NCBI GenBank assembly: GCA_024114885.1
Contig: CP099421.1
Span: forward strand, 2,976,001-3,040,000
Direction: 5' to 3'
Length of the DNA stretch: 64,000 nt
DNA from: Septoria linicola
Lineage: Eukaryota > Ascomycota > Dothideomycetes > Mycosphaerellales > Mycosphaerellaceae
This document shows, in pieces, positions 11,620 to 22,787 of this stretch; position 1 is the first letter of the stretch, and each line of letters begins with the position of its first letter. The notes beneath the pieces were generated by a model, which saw only the letters and a list, made by a program, of their open reading frames with translations, was not told where the DNA came from and made no database searches. Made by a program: the position numbers and the translations under genes.

Positions 11620-13322
11620 ATGGAAGTGGCTGGGGTCGTGCTCAGCGCGATTCCACTATGTGTCGCGATCTTGGATGGCTGGACCAAAGCAGGCGAGCAA
11701 GTAGCAGCTTATCGAGCATACAGGCACAGGATTGCAAAATATAGGCGGATATTAGAAGGTCACCAGCGTGATCTCGAGAGTCTATTGAGAATGGTACCGC
11801 ATGGGACTGTTGCGAAGACACAGCTTGATCGGACGAATCTATGCAGGCTCCTCAAAGAAGACTGGAACGACGGGCGGCACTCAGAGATGACCACAGAACT
11901 TCTCGCTAAGCATGGAATGCTGTATCATGAGGTCAAGGCCCTTATTCAAGATTCCTGTGACGAGCTGAAGGAGATCATCCGCGGACTTGGCCTTGTTCCA
12001 GAGTCGTCGAATAGCGTCCAAGCCTGACACTGATCTGTGATAGCTGTCAGGGGATGCCTTGCTGCAGCTGCTCCAGAGCCATCAGCATAAGACAATGCCT
12101 CTGAACTTTTGGGATCGCTTTCGCTTCGCGCTGAAGGACAAAGTCATCGAAAAATCACTGAACACACTCGCGACGCGTATCAATGCACTCCGCGACCGCA
12201 TACAGGACAATGTTGCATGGCGCGAGGCTGAAAATAAGACAAGTAGAAGTTGTGCATCTCTGCAAGCTGTACGTGCGAAAAAGCACCTTCGGGCTCTCTA
12301 TTCTTGTCTCGACAGAACGACTAGGCCAAGCCGTGCCCAGGAGCCGCTGAGCATTGCATTAGAGCTGTCCTCACAAGCAGAGCGCGATGGGAAGCGACAA
12401 GTCCCAGAGAGGTACTGCACCGAAGTCCTCTCGCAAGCATTGTCAAGGTTTGGCTAATGGCTTACAGGCGGTATGCTGTTGCTTTGAGTAACCGAGCCTG
12501 CCGGCAGCGAGCTTTGATACATGTCTCGGACGCGAACGGCAGACATAAGCTGACAAGAAGCTCCACTGTTGTCGCAGACGTGGACGATCTGTGGCCGCTA
12601 ATTGTTCAGAAACCTCAGCTTGTGCCTTGTCTTGAGCTACACCTGGATCTCGATGTTGGAGGTCGTCTAAGTGGCCCGTATAATACTCTTCAGAGCAGTA
12701 AACACACTGGCCGATAGCAAGCCAAGTCTGAGTACACTGGCAATGGTGGTGGGCACAAACGTCTTGCTTTCTCGACGTTTGAGAATGGCTGCCACCGTTT
12801 CAGCTGCCGTGCAGTTTCTTTTCGATACCCCGTTTCTAGAGGATGTCTGCAGTAAGGATGGTCTTGGATTTCTGGTGAGTCCTGGACAAGGGTTCGATGG
12901 GACGGCTCTGGACTGTCCTTTGTACCTCAGGAGGAAACTGGCAGCTGTTCACGCTGCGCCAAAGTACGTCGAGATCCACCTCTTCTTACACGATTCCAAG
13001 AATCCATCCTAGTAATGCGTCAACGCACCAGAGTCCTCAGGCGATCATGCTGATGCTCGGAATTCTCCTGCTGGAGCTGTGTTTGGACGAAGCATGCCAA
13101 AAGACCTGGACCGGTGACCGACCATCGGTCACAGAGCTGCAGAATTCTCTACACGCCTGGCACAAACGTGTATCGCCCAAGCTGCCACAGCGCATCGAAA
13201 GAGCCATCAGAGCTTGCGTGAAGCTTGGATTCGCGCCGACGTATATTGCAGAAGCGCCCACACGAGAACTCGACGAAATCGCGGAGAATATGTCGATCGT
13301 CTCTCAGCATGAGGATGCGTGA
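11620..13322 (+). CDS. DUF7580-type protein with HeLo/prion-inhibition-like N-terminus; intact status unclear
   Basis: The start MEVAGVVLSAIPLCVAILDGW is the typical N-terminal helix of fungal DUF7580 and prion-inhibition (HeLo-like) proteins, followed by amphipathic helices to ~12020. Later family-like blocks are FRFALKDKVIEKSLNTL (12118), LSRRLRMAATVSAAVQFL (12770-12830), a DTPFLEDV segment, and IMLMLGILLLELCLD (13045-13090). Two introns can be placed with good signals: 12412-12467 (CTAAT branch, TTACAG) and 12964-13012 (GTACGT donor, CCTAG acceptor), each restoring the frame. Two more frame changes, near 12027-12059 and 12650-12710, have no convincing intron. The gene may therefore hold unusual introns or have decayed. 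In the family, related N-termini occur in fungal programmed-cell-death and incompatibility proteins; that role is not shown here. It is divergent from the DUF6590 gene at 8901-11356. Confidence 0.55.
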
Positions 13323-15077
13323 CTGAGGACATATAAGCGTAGTATCCTGCGGCATGCCATCACTCGTGCACGCTTCAGTGGATTGAGATCACATGCAGAA
13401 CTAGGGAATTCTTGCAGTAAGTTCATGGACTGAGGATGCTCGTTGTATAGCGGCCTAGGCTCCAGAAATCATTGTGCTGGGCCATCGAAAGTGGTGCCAG
13501 CTCTGGATAGCAGCTGATATCAAGTCATATCTGCTTCCGGTACATCTTTCTCTGTTCGATTCCCGGTCAGTTCTGTGGAACCACACTGGGCTCGATGAGG
13601 CTGGGTGTGGCCAGATTGTATGTTGCCATTGTGCTTTCGTCACCCGGTGAACCTGTTGTCATATCATGCAGATCCATGTTGTTGGCAAGTTGTCCAGCGA
13701 TGCAAAATGCTCGGAGACCTGAGTAATGCACGGTGGACGTTCACTGTTTGGACCGAGTTCTTCTTACTGCAACTCGATCCTTTCCTCACGTGGCTGATGA
13801 CACTGTTTGCGATCGCGTAAAATCACTCACTTCGAAACACTCCTGTGGCTGGCGGGCAACAGCCTGATTTTCAGACCTTCATTTCAAAAGTCGCACTCCC
13901 TGGACGCTCAGAACACCAGCTGGTATGTGCGTCTGCCGAAGTACCGACAATAGAGCACACCCCAAAACAAGGCGCTTGATCCACGAACATTGTGTTGCTT
14001 CAGTGGAGTGCGACGGGCTGTTATGCATGGCATAGAGTAGATTGATGGACGCGTGGGAATGTCAGCGCAACCCAATCCCTTGCCAGACCGCCGCGATCTC
14101 CACCGCCAACGAACGATGCTGCTCTCCACATCCTGCGATCGAATCAAATGAGCCGTTCCATGACGGCTTCGCCTTAAGGCTCGGAAAGCACTGATGCTAT
14201 TGCTTCTCATGGACGGTAGCCACAAGCTGCTCTGTGCCAGCGGCACGACTGGTGCTCAGGAAAAACAAGAAACGCAGTCAACGCCTACCGATCACAGTAG
14301 CGCCAGTCAGCGGCGGTGGCACTCTACATAGCGACACCGCAACACGGTCCCTAGAGTGACTGCGTGATGACCGAGGGGTGAGGGTTTGCGAGTACTTCCT
14401 ATGATGAGCCATGATTATAGGACAGCACTGACGCCGCTGATCAGGGGATCAGTGCTGAGTCGGCCGAGTCTCATCATCCTCTCACGCTCAGCTTTGCGCG
14501 GCTGACCGCTTCAATTTACTGTCATGAGTACTGTCGCTGGCGAAGTGGACTACGATACTCCCACCGGGCAAGTCCAGCACCGTGGCACACGCGGCATGTG
14601 CGGCGCAGCCCCACGGTCATTCCAGTGTGGCCACTTTGCTCTCGCACGGATGTGCACATTTATATCCGTGTAGGTTTTTGGAATCGGCAAGAGCACATAC
14701 GTGGTTCATAATCATCCTCAGAATGTTCCAGGCGGTGTGGCGCGATATACGCACACTCCCGCATGCACACATCCATGATCTACCTCGGCCAATCCTTGGC
14801 ATTTAAGCCCAGCGTGACTTACATATAGGCGCGGTCCAAAACGTCTGGGTACCGCCTGCGTGGCGTGAGGCGTGCCCGGTGTTCTTCTGTGACCAGATAT
14901 ACCACTAACCGACAGGAGGTCATCTATCGACGACGATCTTGGACATTTCCGACTAGACTAGCACGAAGTTCGCCTCGCCAATATATTGACCCATACATCA
15001 ATCCGCATCTTTACCCCGTCGACCTGAACTCCAAGTGAGCCTCCCAAAGTCAAGCTCATCTCAAGATCACAGCAGAT
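13323..15077. other. Intergenic, no gene seen
   Basis: Only short frames are present. A nested inverted repeat lies at 14423-14457. The last ~500 bp include the presumed promoter of the coiled-coil gene at 15078. Confidence 0.45.
14423..14457. repeat. Nested inverted repeat
   Basis: The arms CAGCACTGA (14423-14431) and TCAGTGCTG (14449-14457) are exact inverted copies. Between them CTGATC and GATCAG form a second palindromic pair. It could be a binding site or a relic; no flanking gene feature explains it. Confidence 0.6.
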
Positions 15078-15497
15078 ATGGTTCGAAGACATATTGAGAG
15101 ACAATACGCAACACCTCCAAGCCAAGTCTGTTCGTCACCAACCAATTGCGCGCGACCTCGAATCCGAGAGCTCCACGAAAAACTCGCGGGCGAGCGAGAC
15201 TTGTGGCTACTGCTTCAAGTAGAGAAGGGTCAGGCTATGCAGGACTATCTCCACCAGCGCAGGTTTTTTGAAGAGTCAGCCGAGGCTGTCTTGCAAACTT
15301 TTGGAGGAGGAGATGGTGTCAGAAGTTCGATCATAGAGTCGCAAGTATGCGAGCTCAAATCAGACGGAGCAGCAGTTCAGGCGCAGTCCGCAGTCCTGCA
15401 AGAGTTGGAGCGGAGGTCGTCGGTCCTCCAATACTCAATCGCGAAGCTGGAACTTGAACTCGTCGATATATTGACTGGGCTCGGTGACGCTCTTTAG
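15078..15497 (+). CDS. Short coiled-coil protein, likely truncated relative of the cluster family
   Basis: The single open frame encodes 139 residues. After a basic, cysteine-containing start (MVRRHIERQY), residues 30-139 are almost entirely predicted helix with heptad-like leucines (IRELHEKLAGERDLWLLL; LQELERRSSVLQYSIAKLEL). The layout matches the N-terminal coiled-coil halves of the three larger plus-strand proteins at 16461, 22788 and 26176, but the downstream YF/YY-HE-DQ block and the tail of those proteins are absent. It may therefore be a truncated paralogue or a stand-alone coil. Sequence identity to the others is low by eye, so family membership is inferred from position, strand and architecture. 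No function is known. Confidence 0.45.
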   Translation: MVRRHIERQYATPPSQVCSSPTNCARPRIRELHEKLAGERDLWLLLQVEKGQAMQDYLHQRRFFEESAEAVLQTFGGGDGVRSSIIESQVCELKSDGAAVQAQSAVLQELERRSSVLQYSIAKLELELVDILTGLGDAL

Positions 15498-16460
15498 TCC
15501 AAAATTTTCACCAATGGACAAGAGAAAACGTCAAAAGGCCGAGACTGCTGCCGCAGGAGGCATGTACTGTCTGTGCCGACCCGCGAGCAGATGTACGTGT
15601 CGCATGTCATCATCCTGTCTCTATCGGGAAACCGATCACGAAAGCCGATTTTGCGGCCAATCACTGGAGAAACGAGCGATCGCATGCAGTCGATGATTTA
15701 GAGCGGTGCTGTAGAGTGTATGCATGGCATGAATGAGGCTTACATGATGAAGCACGCAGGATGACCGACTGGCACAGCAGGATTTGAAGCTCCCATCGTT
15801 GGGCGCGACTTCTCGTGGTTCCACTTTGTGACTGCGATCGAGTCTGATTCATACTGTGAAGGGTACATTGGTAGTGACATGGTTAGCTGCAAGGACATCA
15901 CGCCTGGGTAGAAATGCTGTTGGGCTCTCCACCGGGCTTATTCGTGGGTGCGACTCGTTGATTCGATAGCGTTAGTACTGTACTATGAAGCCACTACCAA
16001 TGCTATGGGCAGTGACGTTCTTGCCATGCTGAGTGTATGTCGTGTACAAATATGTTCGCTTACGCCGCACGGCACAGAGCCGGAATCATCCGTCGTGGGA
16101 TTCAAAGCGCATCTCAGGCTGAGCCAACTCGCCTTTCTACTCTCCACACGAGCTAACTAATATTGATCATACATTGCACGTATATACTGCATACTCTGTG
16201 GTTTACTATTGAACTATCATAGCAAGGACTGTTGACGGTCCACGGCTTGGCTTCGGCCCCGCTCGCGCGCTGTCCTATCTTCTGTGGCTTCCTCAAGACA
16301 TCACAAAGGGTCAGTCCTAAACTCCACCGGCCTCTTTGATGGCGCATAACTGAGTGAGCTTGTCATTTGCTGACTGGATGGGCAGTCTGCGAGGCAATGA
16401 GTGAGCGCATCTTACGAGTTGTGGAGCAGCTGTCATTCACCGTGATAATATCAGCCTACG
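15498..16460. other. Intergenic, no gene seen
   Basis: No convincing frame. If the gene at 15078 is a truncated paralogue, remnants of its lost 3' half might be here, but none was recognised. Confidence 0.4.
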
Positions 16461-18269
16461 ATGGCGACCCGTCAGGATGCGTCCAATGTAAGATTACAAG
16501 TGCAAATACAGCAGCAGAATATCATCAACGAATTGAGCTACTTCCGGGAGTCTCGAGAAGCGTTCATGCAAGCAATTGCCTCGGAAATGGATGGTTCGCG
16601 GGATCATGCAATACTCGCACAGAAACACGATCAGTTGCGTGAGGACGAAGACAGGTTAGAAAACTCTTTGAGACTATACAGCACCCTGACGGTGACTTTG
16701 AGTCGCCTGGACATGGATATTCTTAATGAAGACGAGAAGCACCAGAATCCACATGGGACCAACTTATTGGCTAAGGTGCCAACCATGGCGCCGTCAACGG
16801 TACTCAACCTGCGGAAGATAGCGAAGGATGACATTAACGATGGAATGGATCCGCTCCTGCTAGAGTATTTCGATCTGCTTGGTGATATTCGGCTGCTCCA
16901 CGAGCGCTTAGAGGAAGAAATCCCTTATGAACACGCGGAGAAGAAGGCCCATAGGGAGATGCTCGTTGATCAGGATCTTGGAAGTTCCGAAGCGGGCGTA
17001 TCATTTAGCTCAGCTCGAAATGTCCATCGGGAGGATTCTGCCATGAGTAGCGTCGAGGACTCATACTGCGATGTTGTGGGCGTCGTCTCAGAAGTGCACG
17101 AGACGGCATCAGACAAAGCCTTCGCGGCGGAGTGTCGTGACGAGATCGATAGAGTCAAGGCAATCTTGTCAGAGAAAGAACGGCTTGCATCCGATTTGCG
17201 GCAAAGATGTATCGACAAAGGCATCAATCCCGATCCCAATCGATGGAAAAGGGCGAGCGAGACAGCTTCCACACAAGGGGGTACCGGAGATCCTACCGAG
17301 GGAGACATACAACACTGGCTGCAGAATGTTCAAGAGTCCTCAGAACACACAGATGACGACATCGCAATTCTGGAGCCATCGGATCTTTCCTTGAATGTCA
17401 TGTACAGAGGTACAGTATCGGGGCATCCATACAAGGGTGATCCAGCAGAACGTGACTCTGAACGATTCAACGACCCTGATGACAGCCGCGATTCCAACGA
17501 TACTGATCAACCGTTCGGCGAAGCTGTTCCTAACATCGAACCGCAGAAAGATTCAGTGAACTCACGGTCTGCTGCGGACGACCGGCGGGGTCCAGAGACC
17601 ACCTCACTCTTACGGCACACTTCTTTGAGCGACCCGATCCAGTCCTATTGGAACGTAGGAAGGGTAAGTACCGGGCAACATTGCATCTGACAACCTCCTG
17701 CTATTCTAATAAGGCTTCACAGGTGTTCTGGATGACTACCTCATGGGTAGCACATAGTGATCGTGCTACGCGACGCCTACTCGTGATCGTTGAGTGCCAG
17801 CAAGACCTTTGCTTGACACTGTAAGTCTACGAACGTATTGACGAAGCGCTGTAGCTGACCTATAAGTTCTATCCGAACGTACAAACGTAGCGGAGTGGCC
17901 AACCGCAGGAACAAATCCGATTATGTTATAGTTTTCTCAGGACCAGAGCCACCCGAGCTTCTCGAGGCAGAACGTGCGGCGAGGAGCGAGCTCTCGGTCA
18001 GATATCCTGCCATCAGGATTGTAGCATCTCAACCAGGCACTTACTTACCAGAGCACGCACGGCTCTACCTAGGAGATGAGCGGCGAATTACCTACGACAC
18101 TCCATATGAAGATTTTGGATCGGTACATGAGCATTCTCTTGCAGCTTTGAAGACTCATCATGAAGTAGTCCGAGGGCTAAAACAGCAGATGAAGCTCGGG
18201 GTGTCACAGATCAACAATAGCACATCTCCGGCACGGCACATTGCTGCTGGTGATGGAGCCTTGCCTTGA
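16461..18269 (+). CDS. Coiled-coil protein fused to a DUF6590 domain, three exons
   Basis: Exons 16461-17663, 17723-17820 and 17867-18269 give 567 residues. The introns are 59 bp (GTAAGT, CTAAT branch, CACAG) and 46 bp (GTAAGT, CTGAC branch, ATAAG). Residues 1-85 are coiled coil. Residues 130-172 carry the cluster family block (DPLLLEYFDLLGDIRLLHERL ... MLVDQD) and Trp286 sits in the conserved IQHWLQN tail motif. Residues ~395-525 are a divergent DUF6590 domain: WNVGR|VFWM across intron 1, RRLLVIVECQQDLCLTL, then SIRTYKRSGVANR and DYVIVFSGPEPPEL across intron 2. Without the splicing, exon 1 would end at a stop just after 17664 and the DUF6590 part would look like a separate small gene. The fusion links the two families otherwise encoded by separate neighbours. 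Molecular function is unknown. Confidence 0.75.
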
Positions 18270-19345
18270 AGCAAAGCTTCCACGATAAGCTACGGGTCGC
18301 GCTGGACTTTCTTCTACCATAGGTCAAAGGAGCCATAGACTCCCGTTGTGCGCAATGGACGACTTTGCTGTGCTTTACTATGCGGCCAGTCGAAGGATCA
18401 GAACGAGCCCCCTCCGACGTACTTCCTGATGGGACCTATTGTGCCACTACTTCTTCTGGCATTGATTTGCATCTTTCAGCCAACATCGAAATCACAGCAC
18501 ACGATCATGTTGCCGAGGGGGAGCACGGTCGACGTCGAAACACTCTGGGCACACCGCCTAGCGTCAATTTATAAATCGTGCACAAGGTGATCCTTGATGA
18601 CATTATCAGTAGGAGCCCAAATTATGAGGTGGAGCATTTTATGCAAGATGCCAAGTAATTAGAAGTGCCGCGCGAGGACAGGCAGGACATCTACGAAGAA
18701 CAAGGCTCGATGTGCTGGCATAGCAGGGCTTGGACGCAAAATGCTGCGAGCACTCGAGCGGCACTCTATATGGATTTGGACAGTAGACGGCGTGTTCGTT
18801 CAGTACGGACGCAGATCGGGGGCAGCGGACATGTCGAATACACAACTACACTACGACTACACGTTCAAGCTGCATAGATTTGGACCATGAAGCATTACGC
18901 TTCAGTGAAGATACGACACATACATTTTAGGGCAGAGACATGTTGCGCCAGACTCGTGAGAGTGTTCTAGACCAGCCCTCTGCACAAGTCATGTGCTTAT
19001 CTATAATGAAGGGAATTGTTGACTCTTCGCGATCCTATGACTTGAGTGTGAAGGCATTTGCGAACCACAAGCGGGCGTAATCGGCTGCGTGACGCTAACT
19101 AGTGTATACTCGGCAGCTGGCTTGCAGCTCTAAAGTGGAGCTCCGTGGCGGCTCGACGCAGCGACGTGGCCGTGAGGCTATGGCTAGCTGTAATCACATA
19201 AGATGGGCTGAGCGACTGCTGAGATTTGCCTTCGGCTCTTTTGATTACACTATGATAGTTTATGCGAGATGAAAGACCTGACTCACTTCGTATGCATCCC
19301 TTTTGACGACCTTAACATAGGTGAATAGTCACCAGTTCCATTACC
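18270..19345. other. Intergenic, no gene seen
   Basis: Short frames at 18348-18590 and 18665-18877 have no recognisable domain. The final 200 bp probably hold the promoter of the DUF6590 gene at 19346. Confidence 0.45.
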
Positions 19346-20986
19346 ATGGCCAGTACACCAGACGCCGTCAGAAGTCAAGATGTTGAGCGGCTTCGCGGCC
19401 GGAGGGGTTATCAAGCACTGACCGAATTACTGCAAAACTTCGCCGAAGATGGTCAGCGAACTCGTGGGCCAAGCGCAAGCAATCCGACTACCAGCCTGTC
19501 GCGTAATGGAGTAGACGTGCTTTCCGAGACTCTGAGTGGTGTATCAATGAGTCAAGCTGAAGTGCTTGACCAATTTGAAGAACTCAAAACGGTTGTGGCA
19601 TATATGGAAGTATTGCTACAGGGACGTGTGCTGCGAGCCGGCCAAGAAGCACGGCAAAGCTCGAAAGATCGCGACAGCGGGATATTCGTAGAGCGTTCAC
19701 TGCACTCAAGTGGCGTCGTGCCAGGCCCGTCCCCAAGTTCAAGTGGAGTAGACTCGCCGGCCAATGTAGTTCACAGCGAAGGCACTCATACTGTCGCCTA
19801 TCCGCGAGCCCAAGATGCACCGATACGACATGATTTTGCCAGAACGACGCATGTAAGCTCGCCAACTCACCCGCAATATGGAGGGGCTTCAAATGCACAG
19901 ACAACTTCACAAGGCTATGGCCTCGTGCGTAGTGCAGGCCAGACAGGCTGGAATACCTATGCAACGGCGGGCAATGCGCATGACTTCGTTCCTAGTAACA
20001 CTCAAGCCAATTATCCAAGACCAGGAGTTCAGTACAGCCAGAACGTTCCTTTGCCGTCTTTGGCAGTGTATGCAGGAGCATCCAGTCCGTCCAGTGAGCA
20101 GCGCCCGGTACGATATAACGGGCGGCCTCCTTCATGGCCTGTAATGCCTACAGTGTACACCGATGGGCGATCAGGCGGGAATGGTAGCATGCGATCGCTG
20201 CAAGCGCTACCTCCAATCGAGCTACAACGGAGGGATGAGTTTGACGCAGTATCAACGCTGTACCACAGTAAGTTGGTCTCATGGGATGCCACGAGTTGTG
20301 CTGATTTACTCTAGCTTTCAAGATCAGAGAGAAACCAAAGCGTTGGTTCCGTCCAGGAAGGGTGCGTACCTAGACGTATACGACTATTACTGTACTGATG
20401 CTTGCAGGTCTTCATGATCCTTTGGACAGAACCTCTCGGGAATGATACCAGTTCGGCAGCCAGCAACTACACCTTCAGCGGTGCTTATGGAGAGAAATTC
20501 CATTCAAAGATCAGACGTTTCATCGTGATCTCACAATTTGAGAGGCACTCGCTGGCAATGTAAGATCTCGAGCCGAATCATGATGACTGTGTAACTTACA
20601 AGTCTAGACCCATTCTGTCCTACGGCAACGCTGGGGTCGCACGTCAGGGACCCAATAAGGCCGACCATGGGATCGTGCACACAAGTCGAGATCCCCCGAC
20701 TCCACACCCGGACGAGGCTCCGCTGAGAGGCGAGAGTGGCATGATGCCAAATGCGATTCGTGTTGTTCCAGATGAGCCAGGGAAGAAGTTGGCGGACATG
20801 TCGCGTATTCATTACGGCAAAGTCTACACCATCGAGCACAATGTGAAAGCGGAAGGCGTGGGAATGGTACATGATGCGTCCTTGCCGTTGCTGTTGATGC
20901 AGAATGATCAAGTTCTTGAGAGGGGAAGAACATTCACCGGGAGGCCCGCTGCCGCGCCCGTGACGACAGAATGGTTGGCGCATTGA
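19346..20986 (+). CDS. DUF6590 domain protein, four exons
   Basis: Exons 19346-20267, 20315-20361, 20408-20559 and 20608-20986 sum to exactly 500 codons (499 residues). All three introns are 46-48 bp with good signals (GTAAGT/CTCTAG, GTGCGT/TTGCAG, GTAAGA/GTCTAG). Residues 70-105 form a short coil (MSQAEVLDQFEELKTVV). Residues ~106-305 are low-complexity and Ser/Gly/Pro/Tyr-rich. Residues ~315-485 are DUF6590: KRWFRPGR|VFMILWTEP across intron 2, IRRFIVISQ, LAIPILSYGN, ADHGIVHTSRD, MMPNAIRVV, MSRIHYGKVYTIEHNVK and GVGMVHDASL. Unlike the minus-strand DUF6590 genes it lacks the N-terminal aromatic WW-like module and the C-terminal helical tail. It is tail-to-tail with the next gene (21236-22237). 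Function is unknown. Confidence 0.8.
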
Positions 20987-21235
20987 CCGCAATCTGGGAT
21001 ATTCTTGGGTGCGTTGCACTAGTTAAACTGTAGCTTAACTACACATCGTTTCCTGCATCAACTTCAAAACCTCATCATCACTCATATGCAAATATTCCCT
21101 CGACGCCTACATGCAACAAAATTCATTGACCAGCCTTTGACAGCTGCTCGACCACGTATTCGATCTGACGTATGCAATAACCCGAAGCTCGACCGTCCAC
21201 GATACCCACGACAACATGCAGTACGACTCTGGACA

Positions 21236-22237
21236 TCATCGTCGACCATGAGCCAGCAGTCTCGCAACATAATCCTCGGCCGTACCATCGGGCATTGATG
21301 GATTCTCGTTCTGGTAAGCAGCAAGAACCTGACCAAAAGCCTGCGATTGTGTGAACCCTTGCGATCGGAGTCGATCATATGCACCCTGCATTCGCGTTGC
21401 TCGATCTCTCCACGCTGCTTCGCTTCGCCACCTCTGCACCTGGCTATACTGGCTATCTAGAAGTCCTTGCGAATCTCTAGAGACCATGCCGATGTCATGC
21501 ACCAACGAGCTCAGTGGGACATGCTGTATCTGCCCATAATCGATCCTCGACATTGAATGCAGCTTCTCGTCCGGCATGGTAGTCCTCACTTCGATTGGGT
21601 TCGGTAAGAGACTGGCTGATCTAGACTCTTCGCGAGCTCGTCTGAGCTCCTCGCGACTGGGATTCTCAGACCTTTGTGCTGAAGGCAAGTCACCAGTATA
21701 AATGACTCCCTGCTCGTGTTTCATGACGCCTGGTTTAGCTGCTCCGTGTCCCCCATTCGATGATATGGAAAGGGCATAGCAGTGATCATCATGACGACCA
21801 GCAGGAGCGACCACGACGAATCGTTGGACACCTGGATTCTGGGCATCTGGGCCATCTCTTCCTGGAATCAAGCCACTGAAAGCTATGGTGGCATTATCGC
21901 TCGTGTGGCCAGCGTGGGTGCCCTGGATTGCAAGAACTCGATATTTTCGGAAATATTCTCGATCACGCACCGAGAATTCGTTATTCGTGCGATGTATGGT
22001 GGAAGTTGTCCGATATGCTGGCGAGGCCGAGCTACTGGCAGCAAAGCTATCCTCTGAGCGGTGATACACTGGAGCAGTTGGTCCCGAAGAACGCGGCGCG
22101 CTATTGGAAATCCTGCCGCCGTTCTCATACACATAATCGAACGTGTCGGGATCAACGTAGTAGAGGGCATTATCTCGAGTCGGATCCCTGAACCACTGGA
22201 TAGGGCTCTTACCAGCATTGTTGCCAGGCCCAGACAT
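21236..22237 (-). CDS. DUF6590 protein with WW-like module and helical tail
   Basis: One uninterrupted exon encodes 333 residues. Residues 13-44 form an aromatic WW-like module (IQWFRDPTRDNALYYVDP, then FDYVYENGGR). Residues 94-265 are DUF6590: YFRKYRVLAI, VQRFVVVAPAG, CYALSISSNGGHGAAKPG, GVIYTGD, NPIEVRTTMPDEKLHSMSR and IDYGQIQHV. Residues 283-331 are a predicted helical tail (MQGAYDRLRSQGFTQSQAF ... VARLLAHG) that is shared with the minus-strand DUF6590 genes at 8901 and 24297 and is reminiscent of small UBA-like folds. The gene is head-to-head with the coiled-coil gene at 22788 (550 bp between ATGs). It is the closest intact relative of the interrupted gene at 8901-11356 and serves as a template for judging that gene. 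No biochemical function is established for DUF6590. Confidence 0.82.
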   Translation of the reverse strand: MSGPGNNAGKSPIQWFRDPTRDNALYYVDPDTFDYVYENGGRISNSAPRSSGPTAPVYHRSEDSFAASSSASPAYRTTSTIHRTNNEFSVRDREYFRKYRVLAIQGTHAGHTSDNATIAFSGLIPGRDGPDAQNPGVQRFVVVAPAGRHDDHCYALSISSNGGHGAAKPGVMKHEQGVIYTGDLPSAQRSENPSREELRRAREESRSASLLPNPIEVRTTMPDEKLHSMSRIDYGQIQHVPLSSLVHDIGMVSRDSQGLLDSQYSQVQRWRSEAAWRDRATRMQGAYDRLRSQGFTQSQAFGQVLAAYQNENPSMPDGTAEDYVARLLAHGRR

Positions 22238-22787
22238 GCCGTGTGTTCATGAACAACGCCGCTCTGTTATATGCAGCTTGTCACTGACAGGATTGAACGA
22301 AGAAGAAGCATATATTGCGACCTCGGCATCAGAGCCGCACGCCTATCATATGACTGAGATCCCGCTCTGTGCTGCTGTGTGAGTGAAAGCTTCGATGCGC
22401 CAGGCAGAACGTGGGCAAGGGCTGCTTATCATGCAGATCACTACGCGGAGATGCAGCAACGACGAGATGCAGCGACCAGCGCGACACGATCCCGCCTAAC
22501 GCTAGGGATAATCGTGCATGTATTTCAAGCCTCGCGGGACATGATGCTTGCTTGAGATTGGGCGCGTGCAGCGCGTTTCGCCTACCACCAAAGCTCCTAC
22601 ACAAGAGTCCCACATGAATTGTCCACGACGCTGAGCTTGGCATCAGTCGCGACACGATCGCGATCGCGTTGTTATGATCGCTCCATTGTTGTTGTCGTGC
22701 TCTGCAAAACGGTGCATGAACGCGTGATCGTTGACACCCAATACGTGGCGATGTAGCGCGACAGCACGATTGGCACCAAGCCTGACG
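22238..22787. promoter_or_regulatory. Divergent promoter region between DUF6590 and coiled-coil genes
   Basis: These 550 bp separate two head-to-head ATGs. No long frame with a domain is present. No specific element can be assigned; several GCGATCGCG-like palindromic CGATCG stretches occur near 22655-22670. Confidence 0.4.

Noticed and set aside
13455..13643. Possible tRNA from a GTTCGATTCC box-B-like sequence near 13554
   Set aside because: No matching A box, acceptor stem or cloverleaf could be built around it.
17895..18269. Separate small gene starting near 17895
   Set aside because: It has a GTG rather than an ATG start and joins in phase to upstream exons as the end of the coil-DUF6590 fusion.
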